Origin: Halobacillus aidingensis
GTDB taxonomy: Bacteria > Bacillota > Bacilli > Bacillales > Halobacillaceae
Assembly: GCF_900104185.1 (NCBI RefSeq)
Contig: NZ_FNIZ01000001.1
Location: 129,374 to 193,373, forward strand
Length of the DNA stretch: 64,000 nt
Direction: 5' to 3'
Shown: positions 36,340 through 47,102 of the stretch, piece by piece
Layout: each line of letters opens with the position of its first letter
Position numbering within the stretch: position 1 is the first letter of the stretch
Program-made: the position numbers and the translations under genes
Notes under the pieces: generated by a model
The model's database searches: none
Told to the model about the DNA's origin: nothing
Seen by the model: only the letters and a program-made list of their open reading frames with translations

Positions 36340-36714
36340 TTATAATACGTAGGTGGCGAGGGTTTGTTGTACTTCTTCAATCGGACTGTCTTTTTTGAAG
36401 AGTTTCCCAATCGGTTCATTCGTTCCGGAGATCCAGATTTTCAATTCAGAATCGAGGTCAAAGCTGCCTGCTGTCTCGACACTGAAGTGAGTGATGCTCT
36501 TATAAGGAATGGAGTGATACTCGACCTTCTTCCCTGTCATACCTTGCTTATCGATAAGCAGCAAGCGGCGGTCGGTGAAAATGAAAGAATCTCTCAGAAC
36601 TTTATACCCGCTTTGGATGTTTTCTCCTTCAATAAGGATGCCTTCAAGCTCTCTTTCAATCTTATCAACATCCACCTGACTGGCATTCCCCATCAGTCCA
36701 TCTAAGAATCCCAT
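36340..36714 (-). CDS. Bacterial PH (bPH) domain protein
   Basis: A 124-residue cytoplasmic protein made almost entirely of a bacterial pleckstrin-homology-like domain (about residues 25-120). DSFIFTDRRLLLIDKQGMTGKK and YHSIPYKSITHFSVETAGSFDLDSELKIWISG are typical of the Bacillaceae family. The function of this family is undefined. It lies 11 bp downstream of the GH13 gene, so it is the last gene of the glycogen transcript. Neighbourhood alone does not prove a role in glycogen metabolism. Confidence 0.85.
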   Translation of the reverse strand: MGFLDGLMGNASQVDVDKIERELEGILIEGENIQSGYKVLRDSFIFTDRRLLLIDKQGMTGKKVEYHSIPYKSITHFSVETAGSFDLDSELKIWISGTNEPIGKLFKKDSPIEEVQQTLATYVL

Positions 36715-36725
36715 CGGTATCCCTC

Positions 36726-38645
36726 CTATTTCATTAATCGCAATAACATGGCTTCACAAGGTTCGAGTTCAATCGTTAACACATTGTTTTTTGAACTAAA
36801 AATTCGTTTCTTGTTTTCTAGGTGCTGCCACTTTCCTTTTTGAATCGGCAAGTTGATCTCTATTTTCTTTCTTGTATTGCGGTTGAATAAATACAGCATT
36901 CGTTCATCGCTTGTTTTTTCATTGAAATGATCAACGCCGTTTTCTGTCCAGCGTTCGAAACCGATGACATCTTTGTCGAGGGTGAAAGATTTCCAATGAC
37001 CAGTCCGGAGAGCTGTATGTTCTTTCCTCCACTGTCCAATTTGCTTATACCAATCCAGCAACTCTTTATTCTCTCGTCCCCAAGGGTATGGTTTGCGATT
37101 ATCAGGGTCAGCCCCACCTGTCACGCCGGCTTCATCTCCATAGTACAAGGAAGGCACGCCTGGAAAAGCATAGAGCCATAGACTGAGAGATTTGATTTGC
37201 TTGATGATGAGCTTCTCTGCTTCCTCTTGACTAAAATCATCTGGAAGATAGTCTTCCAACATCGTTTGGATTCTCTCTACATCGTGACTGGAAAGCATGT
37301 TCATGACGGCATAGAAATACTCTTTCGGATAATGTTCACTTAACGTCATAAGTCGGCGATGAACGGTATATGCATCCATTTCACCTTTCATAAAGTCAAG
37401 CATTAATCGGCGCATAGGGTAGTTCATCACGGAATCCAGGACACCACCCAAGAAGTAGTCCCGCCGTTTTCCATATGCCGTTTTGTTAGACGCATCCTCC
37501 CAAACTTCCCCAAGGAGGACACTCGATTCATCCTTCTTCTTCAACTGACGATAAATTTGACTGATCAAGTCATCAGTCAGTTCATCAGCCACGTCCAGGC
37601 GCCAGTTTTTCATCCCTGATTGCTGCCAGGTCTTGATGACACTCTCTTCATCATGGACGAGGAAGTCCTGATAGTCTTCATTTTCTTTATTCAATGTTGG
37701 AAGCGTCCCGACACCCCACCAGGCATCATATTCATCCGGATAATGGTGGAAGGTGTACCAGCTGTAGTACGGGGAGTTTTTAGACTGATACGCGCCGAGA
37801 GAATCATATTTTCCTTCTCGATTAAAATAAATGCTGTTGCTTCCGGTATGACTGAAGACTCCATCCAGCATGATTTCAATCCCTCTCTCAGCCGCTTCCT
37901 TGATCAATGTTTCCAAGTCCTCTTTCGTACCGAGGAGAGGGTCGATTTTGTGGTAATCGCCTGTATCATATCGGTGGTTGCTCTCCGCTTCAAAAATAGG
38001 ATTCAAATATATAACGGATACCCCTAAACCTTCAATGTAATCGAGCTTTTCAGTGATTCCTTTAAGGTTCCCGCCGAAGAAGTCCCAACGAATGACTTCT
38101 CCTCGTTCATTCCGAATGTACACCGGATCATTTTCCCAATGGGCATGGATCAGACTCGTCTCGGGCGCATTATCCCTTTCGAGCTCTCCTGCCGTATAAA
38201 AACGGTCCGGGAAGATTTGATACATTGTTGCGTTTTTCCACCAATCCGGGGTTTTATAAGAAGGGTCGTACACCGTGATCTGCCACGAAGGAGGTATATG
38301 ATCGTACACCTTTCCCTCCCCGCTTTCATAGCTTTTTTCCCGTCCATAAAAAAGGGTTTGGTCCTCTAAGATGATTTCGAAAAAATACCAGATGAGCTGC
38401 GGCCTTTCAGGCATCCGGATTGTAGCTTCATAAGACACTTGCTGATGTTCCTGACTGCAGAGGTCCATCTCCTTCGTTTTCTCATCATCTGTGCGGTCTA
38501 AGATGTAGTGAAGGATGACGTGGGAAACCCTGTACCGGTCACTGATGTCAATTTTGAGCGTAACAGGAGAACCCTTCGGTGCTGCACCGAAAGGCTCTCG
38601 ATAAGATTCTTCAAAACTATTGTGATACATATCCTTTTGTCTCAC
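36726..38645 (-). CDS. GH13 alpha-amylase family enzyme (neopullulanase / cyclomaltodextrinase type)
   Basis: A 639-residue cytoplasmic glycosidase (no signal peptide). An N-terminal beta-sandwich (~1-130) precedes the GH13 barrel, with YQIFPDRF, GVFSHTG, WRLDVADEL (nucleophile Asp), LLGEVWED (acid/base Glu) and LSSHDVER (third Asp). A C-terminal beta domain follows. The N-terminal domain and motifs suggest a neopullulanase/maltogenic amylase or amylopullulanase-like enzyme. Lying 24 bp after glgP, it likely trims alpha-1,6/alpha-1,4 branches left by phosphorylase. The start is GTG at 38645 behind GGGGG-ACGGATGT. Confidence 0.88.
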   Translation of the reverse strand: MRQKDMYHNSFEESYREPFGAAPKGSPVTLKIDISDRYRVSHVILHYILDRTDDEKTKEMDLCSQEHQQVSYEATIRMPERPQLIWYFFEIILEDQTLFYGREKSYESGEGKVYDHIPPSWQITVYDPSYKTPDWWKNATMYQIFPDRFYTAGELERDNAPETSLIHAHWENDPVYIRNERGEVIRWDFFGGNLKGITEKLDYIEGLGVSVIYLNPIFEAESNHRYDTGDYHKIDPLLGTKEDLETLIKEAAERGIEIMLDGVFSHTGSNSIYFNREGKYDSLGAYQSKNSPYYSWYTFHHYPDEYDAWWGVGTLPTLNKENEDYQDFLVHDEESVIKTWQQSGMKNWRLDVADELTDDLISQIYRQLKKKDESSVLLGEVWEDASNKTAYGKRRDYFLGGVLDSVMNYPMRRLMLDFMKGEMDAYTVHRRLMTLSEHYPKEYFYAVMNMLSSHDVERIQTMLEDYLPDDFSQEEAEKLIIKQIKSLSLWLYAFPGVPSLYYGDEAGVTGGADPDNRKPYPWGRENKELLDWYKQIGQWRKEHTALRTGHWKSFTLDKDVIGFERWTENGVDHFNEKTSDERMLYLFNRNTRKKIEINLPIQKGKWQHLENKKRIFSSKNNVLTIELEPCEAMLLRLMK

Positions 38646-38669
38646 ACATCCGTCCCCCTAAATAGTACC

Positions 38670-41114
38670 TCACTTCAACGTCTTCACACGTTGAATGTCC
38701 CATATATCGCGGGCATATTCCTGAATGGTCCGGTCGCTTGAGAAAACCCCGGATTGAGAAATATTGACAAGACTCTTCAAGTTCCATTGACGTTTGCGTT
38801 GATAATCCTGACTCACCTTTTTCTGAGCTAATACGTAGCTCGCAAAATCTTTAAGCACGAAATATTCATCATTATAGGTCAGAAGGGCATCATAAATCTC
38901 CTGAAAGTCGGTCTCCCCCTTGGAGAAAGGGCTGTAATGAATGAGTTCATCCATGATATGACGGACACGCTCATCATTTTCATAAACGGTTCGGGAAGAA
39001 TAGGATCCGTTTCGGTAATAGTCCCACACTTCATCAGACGTTAAACCGAAAATGTAGATATTATCATCTCCGACAAGATCATGGATTTCCACATTCGCCC
39101 CGTCCATGGTTCCAAGGGTCAGCGCTCCATTCATCATGAACTTCATGTTGCCTGTTCCTGAGGCTTCTTTTGTAACCATCGAAATTTGTTCACTGACATT
39201 GCTCGCAGGAATGATCTTCTCTGCGATGGAAACCGAGTAGTTCGGCAGGAAAACCACTTTTATATAATCCTTCACATCAGGGTCATTATTGACCACAGAT
39301 GCGATGCGGTTGATGAGTTGAATCACTTTTTTTGCAAAGTGATAGCTTGGCGCTGCTTTTGCTCCGAAGAAAAAGGTTCTCGGAACGATATCGAGCGTCG
39401 GGTCTGACTTCAATTCATTATATAAATGCATAATATGAAGGGCATTAAGCAGTTGGCGTTTATACCCATGCAGTCGCTTAATATGGACATCAAAGATGGA
39501 ATTCGGGTCGACCGTAATGCCTTGCGTATGTTTAACCCACTTGGCGAAATTCACTTTATTCTCCTGCTTGATTTCATGAAGCTGGTCAAGAAAAGCCAGA
39601 TCATCTTTATGGTCAAGCAAGCGGGTCAATTGTTTCGGCTCTTTCATCCACTCCCCACCAATGGCCTCGGTAATGACAGAGGTCAATGGGCTGTTGGCAT
39701 GCATCAACCAGCGCCGGTGGGTAATGCCGTTCGTTTTATTGTTAAAGCGCTCAGGAAATGTGTTATAAAAACGTTTCATTTCACGTTCCTTCAGGATATC
39801 CGTGTGGAGCTTAGCCACTCCATTGATGCTGTGACTGCCCACAATACTCAAATGGGCCATTTTCACCTGTCCATCTGCCACGATGGCTAAATCCGCGATT
39901 CGGTCGAATTCACCAGGATAGGTTTTCCATAAACCCTGACAAAAACGTTCATTGATTTCATCGATAATCATGAAAATCCGTGGAAGCAATGTCCGTACAA
40001 GGCCCACCGGCCACGACTCGAGAGCTTCGCTTAATGTTGTGTGGTTCGTATAAGAAACAGAGGACTGTGTAATTTCCCAGGCTTCCTCCCAGCCGATCCC
40101 TTTTTCATCCATAAGAATCCTCATCAGCTCAGGAATGACAAGCGCCGGATGGGTGTCGTTAATGTGAAGCGCTACCTTGTCAGGGAACGAGGACCATGGA
40201 AGTCCCAGCCTTTCAAACGAACGCACAACCGATTGCACTCCAGAGGACACTAAGAAGTATTCCTGCTTCAAACGAAGGCTTTTACCTTCCTCTGTAGAGT
40301 CATCGGGGTAAAGGAAATCCGAGATGGATTCAAGGGATCGTTTATGATCTAAAAAGTGACCGAAAACCCCTTCTCTTTCGGCTTTCGTCATCGTATCCTC
40401 CACCGTAGGTTCAGCGGACCAGAGCCTTAACGTGTTCACCGTATCGTTGTGGTAGCCGACAACGGGTACATCGTAAGGGACGGCCTGAATTGGTTCATAG
40501 TTTTCATATTTGAAATGGAGTTTTCCATCTTTATCTCTTGTCGATGATACATTCCCACCGAAACGGACTTCGATTGCATCTTCCGGGCGGCGGACTTCCC
40601 AAATGAATTCTTTTGAAAGCCAATAATCCGGGAATTCCACCTGTTTTCCATCAATGATATGCTGATCGAACATTCCATATCGGTACCGCAGGCCATAGCC
40701 ATGTCCAGCTAATTCTAAAGAAGCAAGGGAATCGAGAAAACAAGCAGCTAATCGTCCTAATCCGCCATTACCAAGACCAGCATCACTTTCCTTCTTTTCA
40801 AGTTCCGATAAAGAAAGCCCGAGATCCGCTAATCCTTCTTCAACGAGCGAGAGTACGTCCAAGTTCAATAAATTATTGCCAAGCAGACGTCCCATTAAAA
40901 ATTCCATGGAAAAGTAATACACCTGCTTTGTTTTATTCGTTTTGTACTCCCGGTTTGTCTTCAACCAATCTTTATTGATCTTCTCTCGGATCAACGCCCC
41001 AAGAGACCGGTACGTATCGAACTCAGAAGCTGTGTCTATGGTCTTACCAAACTTACTTTCCAACTGCGCTTTGAACTCTGACTTGAATTCTTCTTTGTCA
41101 CTGAACATCACCAT
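38670..41114 (-). CDS. glgP: Glycogen phosphorylase
   Basis: An 815-residue GT35 phosphorylase that releases glucose-1-phosphate from glycogen. GNGGLGRLAACF, the catalytic GIPWEE-like active-site segments, and the PLP-lysine region EASGTGNMKFMMNGALTLGTMDGANVE (read in parts near residue 660) are all present. The length is standard. The start is 41114, the ATG preceded by AGGAGGAACCTTC; the open frame's first six codons contain that ribosome site. It lies 23 bp downstream of glgA in the operon. Confidence 0.97.
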   Translation of the reverse strand: MVMFSDKEEFKSEFKAQLESKFGKTIDTASEFDTYRSLGALIREKINKDWLKTNREYKTNKTKQVYYFSMEFLMGRLLGNNLLNLDVLSLVEEGLADLGLSLSELEKKESDAGLGNGGLGRLAACFLDSLASLELAGHGYGLRYRYGMFDQHIIDGKQVEFPDYWLSKEFIWEVRRPEDAIEVRFGGNVSSTRDKDGKLHFKYENYEPIQAVPYDVPVVGYHNDTVNTLRLWSAEPTVEDTMTKAEREGVFGHFLDHKRSLESISDFLYPDDSTEEGKSLRLKQEYFLVSSGVQSVVRSFERLGLPWSSFPDKVALHINDTHPALVIPELMRILMDEKGIGWEEAWEITQSSVSYTNHTTLSEALESWPVGLVRTLLPRIFMIIDEINERFCQGLWKTYPGEFDRIADLAIVADGQVKMAHLSIVGSHSINGVAKLHTDILKEREMKRFYNTFPERFNNKTNGITHRRWLMHANSPLTSVITEAIGGEWMKEPKQLTRLLDHKDDLAFLDQLHEIKQENKVNFAKWVKHTQGITVDPNSIFDVHIKRLHGYKRQLLNALHIMHLYNELKSDPTLDIVPRTFFFGAKAAPSYHFAKKVIQLINRIASVVNNDPDVKDYIKVVFLPNYSVSIAEKIIPASNVSEQISMVTKEASGTGNMKFMMNGALTLGTMDGANVEIHDLVGDDNIYIFGLTSDEVWDYYRNGSYSSRTVYENDERVRHIMDELIHYSPFSKGETDFQEIYDALLTYNDEYFVLKDFASYVLAQKKVSQDYQRKRQWNLKSLVNISQSGVFSSDRTIQEYARDIWDIQRVKTLK

Positions 41115-41137
41115 GAAGGTTCCTCCTATCACCCCTG

Positions 41138-42568
41138 CTAACGGAACATGGATTGATAAAGATCCATATATTGATCAGCAGAGTTTTTCCATGTGAACTT
41201 ACTCTTGCAAATGTTCTTCACAAGATTCTGCCAAGCAGCAGGTTCCTGATAGAATTCGAGTGCTCTGCGAATGGTGTACAGCATGTCATGGGCGTTGTAG
41301 TTGGTAAACGTAAATCCGTTCCCTTCTCCTGTCTCTTCATTATATGGCTGAACGGTGTCCGCAAGTCCTCCCGTTTCCCTTACAATGGGAGCAGCCAAAT
41401 ATCGTAAAGCGATTAACTGGCCGATGCCGCATGGTTCAAAACGGGATGGCATGAGAAATAGATCGCTCGCCGCATAAATCTGTCTGGAAAAAGGTTCTGA
41501 AAACCGGATATTCGTAGACATCTTCTCTGGGTGTCGGTTCTGGGCCCACTGGAGCATCTGTTCATATTGGTATTCACCTGTACCAAGCAACACGATCTGG
41601 ACGTCATCTTCATGTAACAACTCATCGATGACCCGCCCGATCAAATCGAATCCTTTTTGCTCCACCAGCCTGGAAACGATGCCAATCATCGGAACATCTT
41701 TTCTGACCGGCAAACCAAGCTCCGCCTGCAGCCACATTTTGTTTTGGGCTTTCTTGATCAAAGAACTGCGATAAGGAAACGCCAGGGCATCGTCTTTCAT
41801 AGGGTTATAGTTTTGATCGTCGATGCCGTTGACGATCCCGATCAATTCATCAGTACGCTTTCTTAACACTCCATCTAGGTTTTCCCCATAATAAGGCGTT
41901 TGAATCTCTTTTGCGTAAGTTTCACTGACCGTTGTAATGAAATCCGCGTAATTCAAGGCCCCTTTCATGAAATTGATGTCTCCGAAGAATTCAAACGCAT
42001 CTTCACTCATCATGTTCTCATCAAAGTCCATCAAATCATGAAGCACAGATTGGGCAAATACGCCTTGATACTTCAAATTATGGATGGTAAAAACGGTTTT
42101 CATACCTTGAAGTTTCTCAACTTCCTTGTAATGGGTATGTAAGTAAACCGGAATCAACCCTGTCTGCCAGTCGTGGCAATGTAAAACATCAGGCGTCCAG
42201 TCCATTTCACAGACCCAATCCATGACGGCACGGTTGAAGAATACGAACCGTTCCGCTTCATCATCGTATCCGTAAAGATTTGAACGCTTGAAATAATACT
42301 CGTTATCTATGAAATAAACAGGAATACCTTCATATTTAATATATTCGATACCCGCATACTGGTTGCGCCAGCCCAGCTTTATGTTCAATTCATCCAGGTG
42401 CTCCAGCTGTTCCTTCCAGAGGTCATCCATATTTTCATATTTCGGAAGCACGACACGGACGTCCGCACCTTGCTTTTTCAAAGCATGAGGAAGAGAACCC
42501 AGAACATCGGCAAGACCACCCGTTTTTATAAAAGGGGTACACTCAGAACCAATCATCAATACATTCAC
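41138..42568 (-). CDS. glgA: Glycogen synthase (ADP-glucose)
   Basis: A 476-residue GT5 synthase. The N-terminal KTGGLADVLGSLP motif binds ADP-glucose. HCHDWQTGLIP, TIHNLKYQG, VSRLVEQKGFDL and the C-terminal PSRFEPCGIGQL motif are present. It extends alpha-1,4-glucan chains from ADP-glucose supplied by GlgC. The gap of 118 bp from glgD contains a hairpin at 42637-42672. Confidence 0.97.
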   Translation of the reverse strand: MNVLMIGSECTPFIKTGGLADVLGSLPHALKKQGADVRVVLPKYENMDDLWKEQLEHLDELNIKLGWRNQYAGIEYIKYEGIPVYFIDNEYYFKRSNLYGYDDEAERFVFFNRAVMDWVCEMDWTPDVLHCHDWQTGLIPVYLHTHYKEVEKLQGMKTVFTIHNLKYQGVFAQSVLHDLMDFDENMMSEDAFEFFGDINFMKGALNYADFITTVSETYAKEIQTPYYGENLDGVLRKRTDELIGIVNGIDDQNYNPMKDDALAFPYRSSLIKKAQNKMWLQAELGLPVRKDVPMIGIVSRLVEQKGFDLIGRVIDELLHEDDVQIVLLGTGEYQYEQMLQWAQNRHPEKMSTNIRFSEPFSRQIYAASDLFLMPSRFEPCGIGQLIALRYLAAPIVRETGGLADTVQPYNEETGEGNGFTFTNYNAHDMLYTIRRALEFYQEPAAWQNLVKNICKSKFTWKNSADQYMDLYQSMFR

Positions 42569-42636
42569 GTTTGACCCACTCCTTTAATTATTTGTTGGAA
42601 ACATGTTCAAAACATCACGAATAAGCTGATTACATG

Positions 42637-42674
42637 AAAAGGACTGTCAGAGTGATAAGATCCGGACAGTCCCT
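42637..42674 (-). terminator. Intercistronic hairpin between glgD and glgA
   Basis: On the minus strand, GGACTGTC and GACAGTCC pair around a 16-nt loop, followed by TTTTCATG. It could be a partial terminator or processing site that sets glgA-glgP levels relative to glgBCD. Confidence 0.5.
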
Positions 42675-42686
42675 TCCATTGGGGTA

Positions 42687-43793
42687 TTACATTGTTCTTC
42701 TTTTCGCGACGACATACGGCTTCTCTGGAGCACCGATCAATGTCTTCCCGTTTGAAATGTTGCAATCTTTATCTAGAATGACGTTTTCTAAAACGGCATT
42801 GCTATCAATTTCACAGCGTTGCATAATGATTGAATTTTTGATGACAGCTCCTTCAGCGACTTTCACACCGCGGAAGAGAATACTGTCCTCGACATGACCT
42901 TCAATGACACACCCATTTGCGACCATCGTATTGGAAACGTTGGATGTGACGGTATAGTTGGAAGGTGCTTCATTTTTAATTTTTGTGAACACGGGAGCAT
43001 CGTCTTTGAACAATTCATCATGTTCTTCAGGATTCAAGAGCTTGGCGCTGTTACGATAGTAGCTTTCAACAGAGTTCACTAAAGCATGACCACCATGGTA
43101 TTCATACGCATGGATATTGATTTCAGGCAATTGGGCTTTGATCCCGTCCAGGAAAAAGTGGGAGCAGCCATGAGCGATGCATTTTTCGATCAAATTGTAT
43201 AAGAGGTCTTTCTCAATGATGTACATATCCATGTACACATTTTTATTGCTATGATCATTGTGGATCGCTGTCACCCGGTTGTTTTCATCAACATCAAGCT
43301 TGTGGGCTCTTTGATGCTCGGGGTAAAGTTCATCCACTTTTTTGTAGATAACCGTAACATCTGCACCAGAGCTCTTATGTTCTTGTAGAACATCTTGATA
43401 ATTGATGTTGCAGATGTGCTGAGAACCTGAGACAACGATATAGTTGGCTAATGTCCGATTGATGAAATCGATATTGTTGTGGAAATGCTGCAAGTCCCCA
43501 CGTGAAATGTCTGTTGGATCATTCCAGTCTGGAGGAAGGATGAACAGCCCGCCACGCTTGCGGTCCAAGTCCCATGCTTTGCCTTGCTCCAAATGGTCCA
43601 TCAGGGAGCGGTACTTTCTGCGAGCGAATACCGCTACGGATTCAATCCGGGAATTCGTCATATTTGAAATGGCGAAGTCGATCATCCGGTAACGCCCCCC
43701 AAATGGTACGGCCGCGCCACAACGGAAATAGGTCAACTCATCCAACATGTCTTGTTCGTGATCTAAGTTTATGATTCCTGCTATACGATCCAT
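42687..43793 (-). CDS. glgD: GlgD, regulatory paralogue of ADP-glucose pyrophosphorylase
   Basis: A 368-residue nucleotidyltransferase-fold protein. It keeps the fold (FGGRYRMIDFAISNMTNS, WDLDRKRGG, C-terminal hexapeptide repeats). The catalytic GGxGxRL loop seen in GlgC is degenerate here (IAGIINLDHEQDML), as expected of the non-catalytic GlgD that assembles with and activates GlgC in Bacillus and Geobacillus. It lies 12 bp downstream of glgC. Confidence 0.95.
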   Translation of the reverse strand: MDRIAGIINLDHEQDMLDELTYFRCGAAVPFGGRYRMIDFAISNMTNSRIESVAVFARRKYRSLMDHLEQGKAWDLDRKRGGLFILPPDWNDPTDISRGDLQHFHNNIDFINRTLANYIVVSGSQHICNINYQDVLQEHKSSGADVTVIYKKVDELYPEHQRAHKLDVDENNRVTAIHNDHSNKNVYMDMYIIEKDLLYNLIEKCIAHGCSHFFLDGIKAQLPEINIHAYEYHGGHALVNSVESYYRNSAKLLNPEEHDELFKDDAPVFTKIKNEAPSNYTVTSNVSNTMVANGCVIEGHVEDSILFRGVKVAEGAVIKNSIIMQRCEIDSNAVLENVILDKDCNISNGKTLIGAPEKPYVVAKRRTM

Positions 43794-43805
43794 AAAATCC
43801 TCCCT

Positions 43806-44966
43806 TTAACTATTGGTAGCATAACTTGTGGCAAGGACACTTCCCTCGTCTGCCACGAGTGTAATTTCACTGTCTGGTGATGGATCGCCGATGACCGCTC
43901 CATCTTCAATGACGCTGCCTTTTGAAATGATGGCACGGTGGATCTTCACATTTTTACCGATTTTCACATCAGGCATGATGACACTATCTTTGACAACCGA
44001 AGATTCATCCACGTGCACACCATAGAAAATGATCGATGTATCTACGCTTCCCTTGATGCGGCAGCCCTCATTAATCAAAGCATTTCTCACATGAGCGGTC
44101 GGCGCGATATATTGCGGCGGCTGGTTCGGGTTCTTCGAGTAAATGCGCCACTTCGAATCATTCAAGTCCAACTCAGGCTCCCTTTTCAGAAGGTCCATGT
44201 TGGCTTCCCAAAGGCTGTCAATCGTACCGACATCCTTCCAGTAACCTTCGAATGTGTAAGCCATCAATTTTTTATAATCGTAAAGAAGAGCTGGAATGAT
44301 GTCCTTCCCGAAGTCATGGGAGGAATTTTCTTTTTCTGCATCTTCAATCAGGTACTGTTTCAAAACATCCCAACGGAAAATGTAGACACCCATGGACGCC
44401 AGGTTACTCTTCGGATTCGCAGGTTTTTCATCAAACTCGGTAATTCTTCCCTCTCCATCCGTGTTCATAATGCCAAAACGGCTGGCGTCATCCCACGGCA
44501 CTTCGATAACTGAAATCGTTGCATCAGCGCCAGACCCTTTATGATAATCAAGCATGGCACCGTAATCCATTTTATAAATGTGGTCTCCAGACAGCACAAG
44601 AACGTGTTCAGGTTCGTATTGATTCAAAAACTTCAAGTTACGGTAAATGGCATTGGCTGTACCTGTGTACCAACCGCCGCCTTCTGCCTGCATGAATGGA
44701 GGCAGGACGGAAACACCGCCATATTTACGGTCAAGGTCCCATGTGTCCCCAATGCCGATATAGTCGTTCAAAATCAACGGTTCGTATTGGGTAAGAACAC
44801 CGACTGTGTCGATGCCTGAATTCGTACAATTGCTCAATGGAAAGTCGATGATTCTATATTTTCCGCCAAAGTAAACGGCAGGTTTTGCAATTTGTTTGGT
44901 TAATGACTTCAGTCTGGTTCCTTGGCCGCCAGCCAGAAGCATTGCTACACATTCTTTATTTTTCAT
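43806..44966 (-). CDS. glgC: Glucose-1-phosphate adenylyltransferase
   Basis: A 386-residue enzyme that makes ADP-glucose from glucose-1-phosphate and [14 protein letters not shown] and [15 protein letters not shown] form the nucleotide site, [10 protein letters not shown] the metal site, and [14 protein letters not shown] with FDEKPANP the glucose-1-P site. A left-handed beta-helix ends the protein. Its start overlaps the glgB stop by 11 bp, so translation is coupled. Confidence 0.97.
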   Translation of the reverse strand: MKNKECVAMLLAGGQGTRLKSLTKQIAKPAVYFGGKYRIIDFPLSNCTNSGIDTVGVLTQYEPLILNDYIGIGDTWDLDRKYGGVSVLPPFMQAEGGGWYTGTANAIYRNLKFLNQYEPEHVLVLSGDHIYKMDYGAMLDYHKGSGADATISVIEVPWDDASRFGIMNTDGEGRITEFDEKPANPKSNLASMGVYIFRWDVLKQYLIEDAEKENSSHDFGKDIIPALLYDYKKLMAYTFEGYWKDVGTIDSLWEANMDLLKREPELDLNDSKWRIYSKNPNQPPQYIAPTAHVRNALINEGCRIKGSVDTSIIFYGVHVDESSVVKDSVIMPDVKIGKNVKIHRAIISKGSVIEDGAVIGDPSPDSEITLVADEGSVLATSYATNS

Positions 44967-46875
44967 GATTTTCCTCCTTGGATACTGAAGTTCTTTTCAA
45001 GAAGCTCACACCGAGCGGGGGAATCGTCATGGTAATATGCTGATCCTGTCCTTGCCATGGGGAAGGTACGCTTTCTAAAGGCAGCCCGTTCGTCTGCCCA
45101 GAACCTCCGAAATGTTCCGCGTCGCTCGAGAAGATCTCTTTATATGAGCCATGTTTCGGTACTCCTACTCTGTAATCGTGGTAGACTTCTGGAGTGAAGT
45201 TGCAGACGACCACCAGTTGGTCATTCGATGTACGACTGTTGCGGACGAATGAGATGATGCTCTGCTCATAGTTGTTGGCATCGATCCACATGAAGCCTTC
45301 TTCCTTATGATCGAGTTCCCATAAGGCAGGCATATCTTGATACAATTGGTGCAATTGTTTCGTATAATCCAATATGGAGGCGTGGGAATCATAGTCCAAT
45401 AGCTCCCAATCCAAATCCTCTAAATCTTTCCACTCATCGAACTGTCCGAATTCACCTCCCATGAACATGAGTTTCTTCCCAGGGTGGGCATACATATAGG
45501 CAAGAAAGGCGCGCAAGTTCGCGAACTTCTGCCAGTAATCACCCGGCATTTTATTTAGCAACGATTTCTTGCCATGAACGACCTCATCATGAGAAATCGG
45601 TAATACAAAATTCTCAGAAAAAGCATAGAACAAAGAGAAGGTAATCAAGTTATGATGATACTTCCGGTGAACTGGATCCATCTCCATATACTTGAGCATG
45701 TCGTTCATCCAGCCCATGTTCCATTTATAATTGAATCCGAGCCCGCCGATATAGGTCGGCGCACTGACGAGCGGCCATGAGGTGGACTCTTCGGCCATCA
45801 TTAATACATCCGGTGTTTCCTCAAAAATAGCTTCGTTCATTTTTTTGATAAACGATACGGCTTCCAAGTTTTCACGGCCGCCGTACTCATTCAGCTCCCA
45901 ATCGCCATCTTCCTTGCCGAAATCCAAATAAAGCATGCTCGCCACGGCATCGACCCGTAGACCATCGAGGTGGTATTCCTTCAGCCAGTAGATCGCGTTT
46001 GAAATCAGGAAGCTCTGAACTTCGTTTCTAGCAAAATCGAATGTGAGCGTGCCCCACTGTGTTTTTTCCGCCTTACTGGGATTAGCATATTCATAGAGAG
46101 CTTCACCATCGAACCGGCGTAACCCATGGGCATCCTTACAAAAATGCCCAGGAACCCAATCCAATATGACACCGATCCCATATTTATGACACTGGTCGAC
46201 AAAATACTTGAAATCATCGGGCGTTCCATAACGGGAGGTGACAGAATAGTACCCAGTCGCCTGGTAGCCCCATGAACGATCAAAAGGGTGCTCAGTCAGT
46301 GGAAGGAGTTCGATATGGGTGTACCCTAGATCTTTGACGTAAGGAATGACCATATCGGCGTAGTCCCGGTAATTATAGAAGACCTCAGGTTCGATGTTTT
46401 TCCATGAACCTAAATGAAGCTCGTAGATGGACATCGGAGATTCATAGGGGTTCTTCGCTTTTCTCTGCTTCATCCATTCGTCATCCCCCCACGAGTAATT
46501 GTCTAATGGGTAGACGACAGAAGCCGTATCAGGTCGAAGCTCGCTGGATATTGCATATGGATCCGCTTTCAGCTGAAGATGTCCGTGAGCCGTTAATATC
46601 TCATACTTGTATATCGTGCCTTTTTCAAGACCCGGAATGAAGGCGATCCAAATTCCGTTATCATTGATTTTTTCCATCGGGTTCTCCCGGCCGTCCCAAT
46701 CGTTGAACATCCCGACGACACTTACCTGAACCGCATGGGGAGCCCAAACGGTGAAACGGATACCTTTTTCTCCGTTTCTTGTATCCGGATGCGCTCCGAG
46801 CAGCCTGTGACTGTAACGGAGGTTTCCTTCATGGAATAAATAGATATCATGCTCTAAAGTTGTATCTTGGACCAC
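44956..46875 (-). CDS. glgB: 1,4-alpha-glucan branching enzyme
   Basis: A 639-residue GH13 branching enzyme with an N-terminal CBM48 (~35-130: [22 protein letters not shown]). The barrel has the catalytic Asp in [14 protein letters not shown], Glu in [10 protein letters not shown] and Asp in [12 protein letters not shown]. It creates alpha-1,6 branches in glycogen. It is the first gene of the glg operon; the likely start is GTG at 46875 behind GAGGAGTGATG. Promoter and operator-like sites are at 46963-47102. Confidence 0.97.
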   Translation of the reverse strand: MVQDTTLEHDIYLFHEGNLRYSHRLLGAHPDTRNGEKGIRFTVWAPHAVQVSVVGMFNDWDGRENPMEKINDNGIWIAFIPGLEKGTIYKYEILTAHGHLQLKADPYAISSELRPDTASVVYPLDNYSWGDDEWMKQRKAKNPYESPMSIYELHLGSWKNIEPEVFYNYRDYADMVIPYVKDLGYTHIELLPLTEHPFDRSWGYQATGYYSVTSRYGTPDDFKYFVDQCHKYGIGVILDWVPGHFCKDAHGLRRFDGEALYEYANPSKAEKTQWGTLTFDFARNEVQSFLISNAIYWLKEYHLDGLRVDAVASMLYLDFGKEDGDWELNEYGGRENLEAVSFIKKMNEAIFEETPDVLMMAEESTSWPLVSAPTYIGGLGFNYKWNMGWMNDMLKYMEMDPVHRKYHHNLITFSLFYAFSENFVLPISHDEVVHGKKSLLNKMPGDYWQKFANLRAFLAYMYAHPGKKLMFMGGEFGQFDEWKDLEDLDWELLDYDSHASILDYTKQLHQLYQDMPALWELDHKEEGFMWIDANNYEQSIISFVRNSRTSNDQLVVVCNFTPEVYHDYRVGVPKHGSYKEIFSSDAEHFGGSGQTNGLPLESVPSPWQGQDQHITMTIPPLGVSFLKRTSVSKEENHEK

Positions 46876-46962
46876 ACCATCACTCCTCTTTAAACTAGTA
46901 GATTTTTAGTTTCTGTTGATGAACATGCAAAAAATTTACGTGTTTTATTTTTGCCTATATTC

Positions 46963-46991
46963 ATCATAAAATCAGTAAACCTCTTTTACAA
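46963..46991 (-). promoter_or_regulatory. Sigma-A promoter of the glg operon
   Basis: On the minus strand, TTGTAA and TATGAT are spaced by exactly 17 bp, about 90 bp upstream of the glgB start. Confidence 0.6.
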
Positions 46992-47005
46992 TTGCTATTA
47001 ATAAA

Positions 47006-47020
47006 AATTTTCTGAAAAGT
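47006..47020. promoter_or_regulatory. CodY-box-like site upstream of glgB
   Basis: AATTTTCTGAAAAGT matches the 15-bp CodY consensus AATTTTCWGAAAATT at 14 positions. It lies 15 bp upstream of the -35 box, where CodY could affect glg transcription in response to branched-chain amino acids and GTP. Confidence 0.6.
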
Positions 47021-47088
47021 TTTGTCGAATCGTGACGAATTTTTATACATACTCATTATTCCTGCTTACTTTCATAACAACGTTTATA

Positions 47089-47102
47089 AGAAAGCGCTTG
47101 CA
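47089..47102. promoter_or_regulatory. cre-like (CcpA) site upstream of glgB
   Basis: AGAAAGCGCTTGCA fits the cre consensus TGNAANCGNWNNCA-type pattern with only the first base off. Being ~100 bp upstream of the promoter, it would suit activation or looping rather than a roadblock. Confidence 0.5.
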
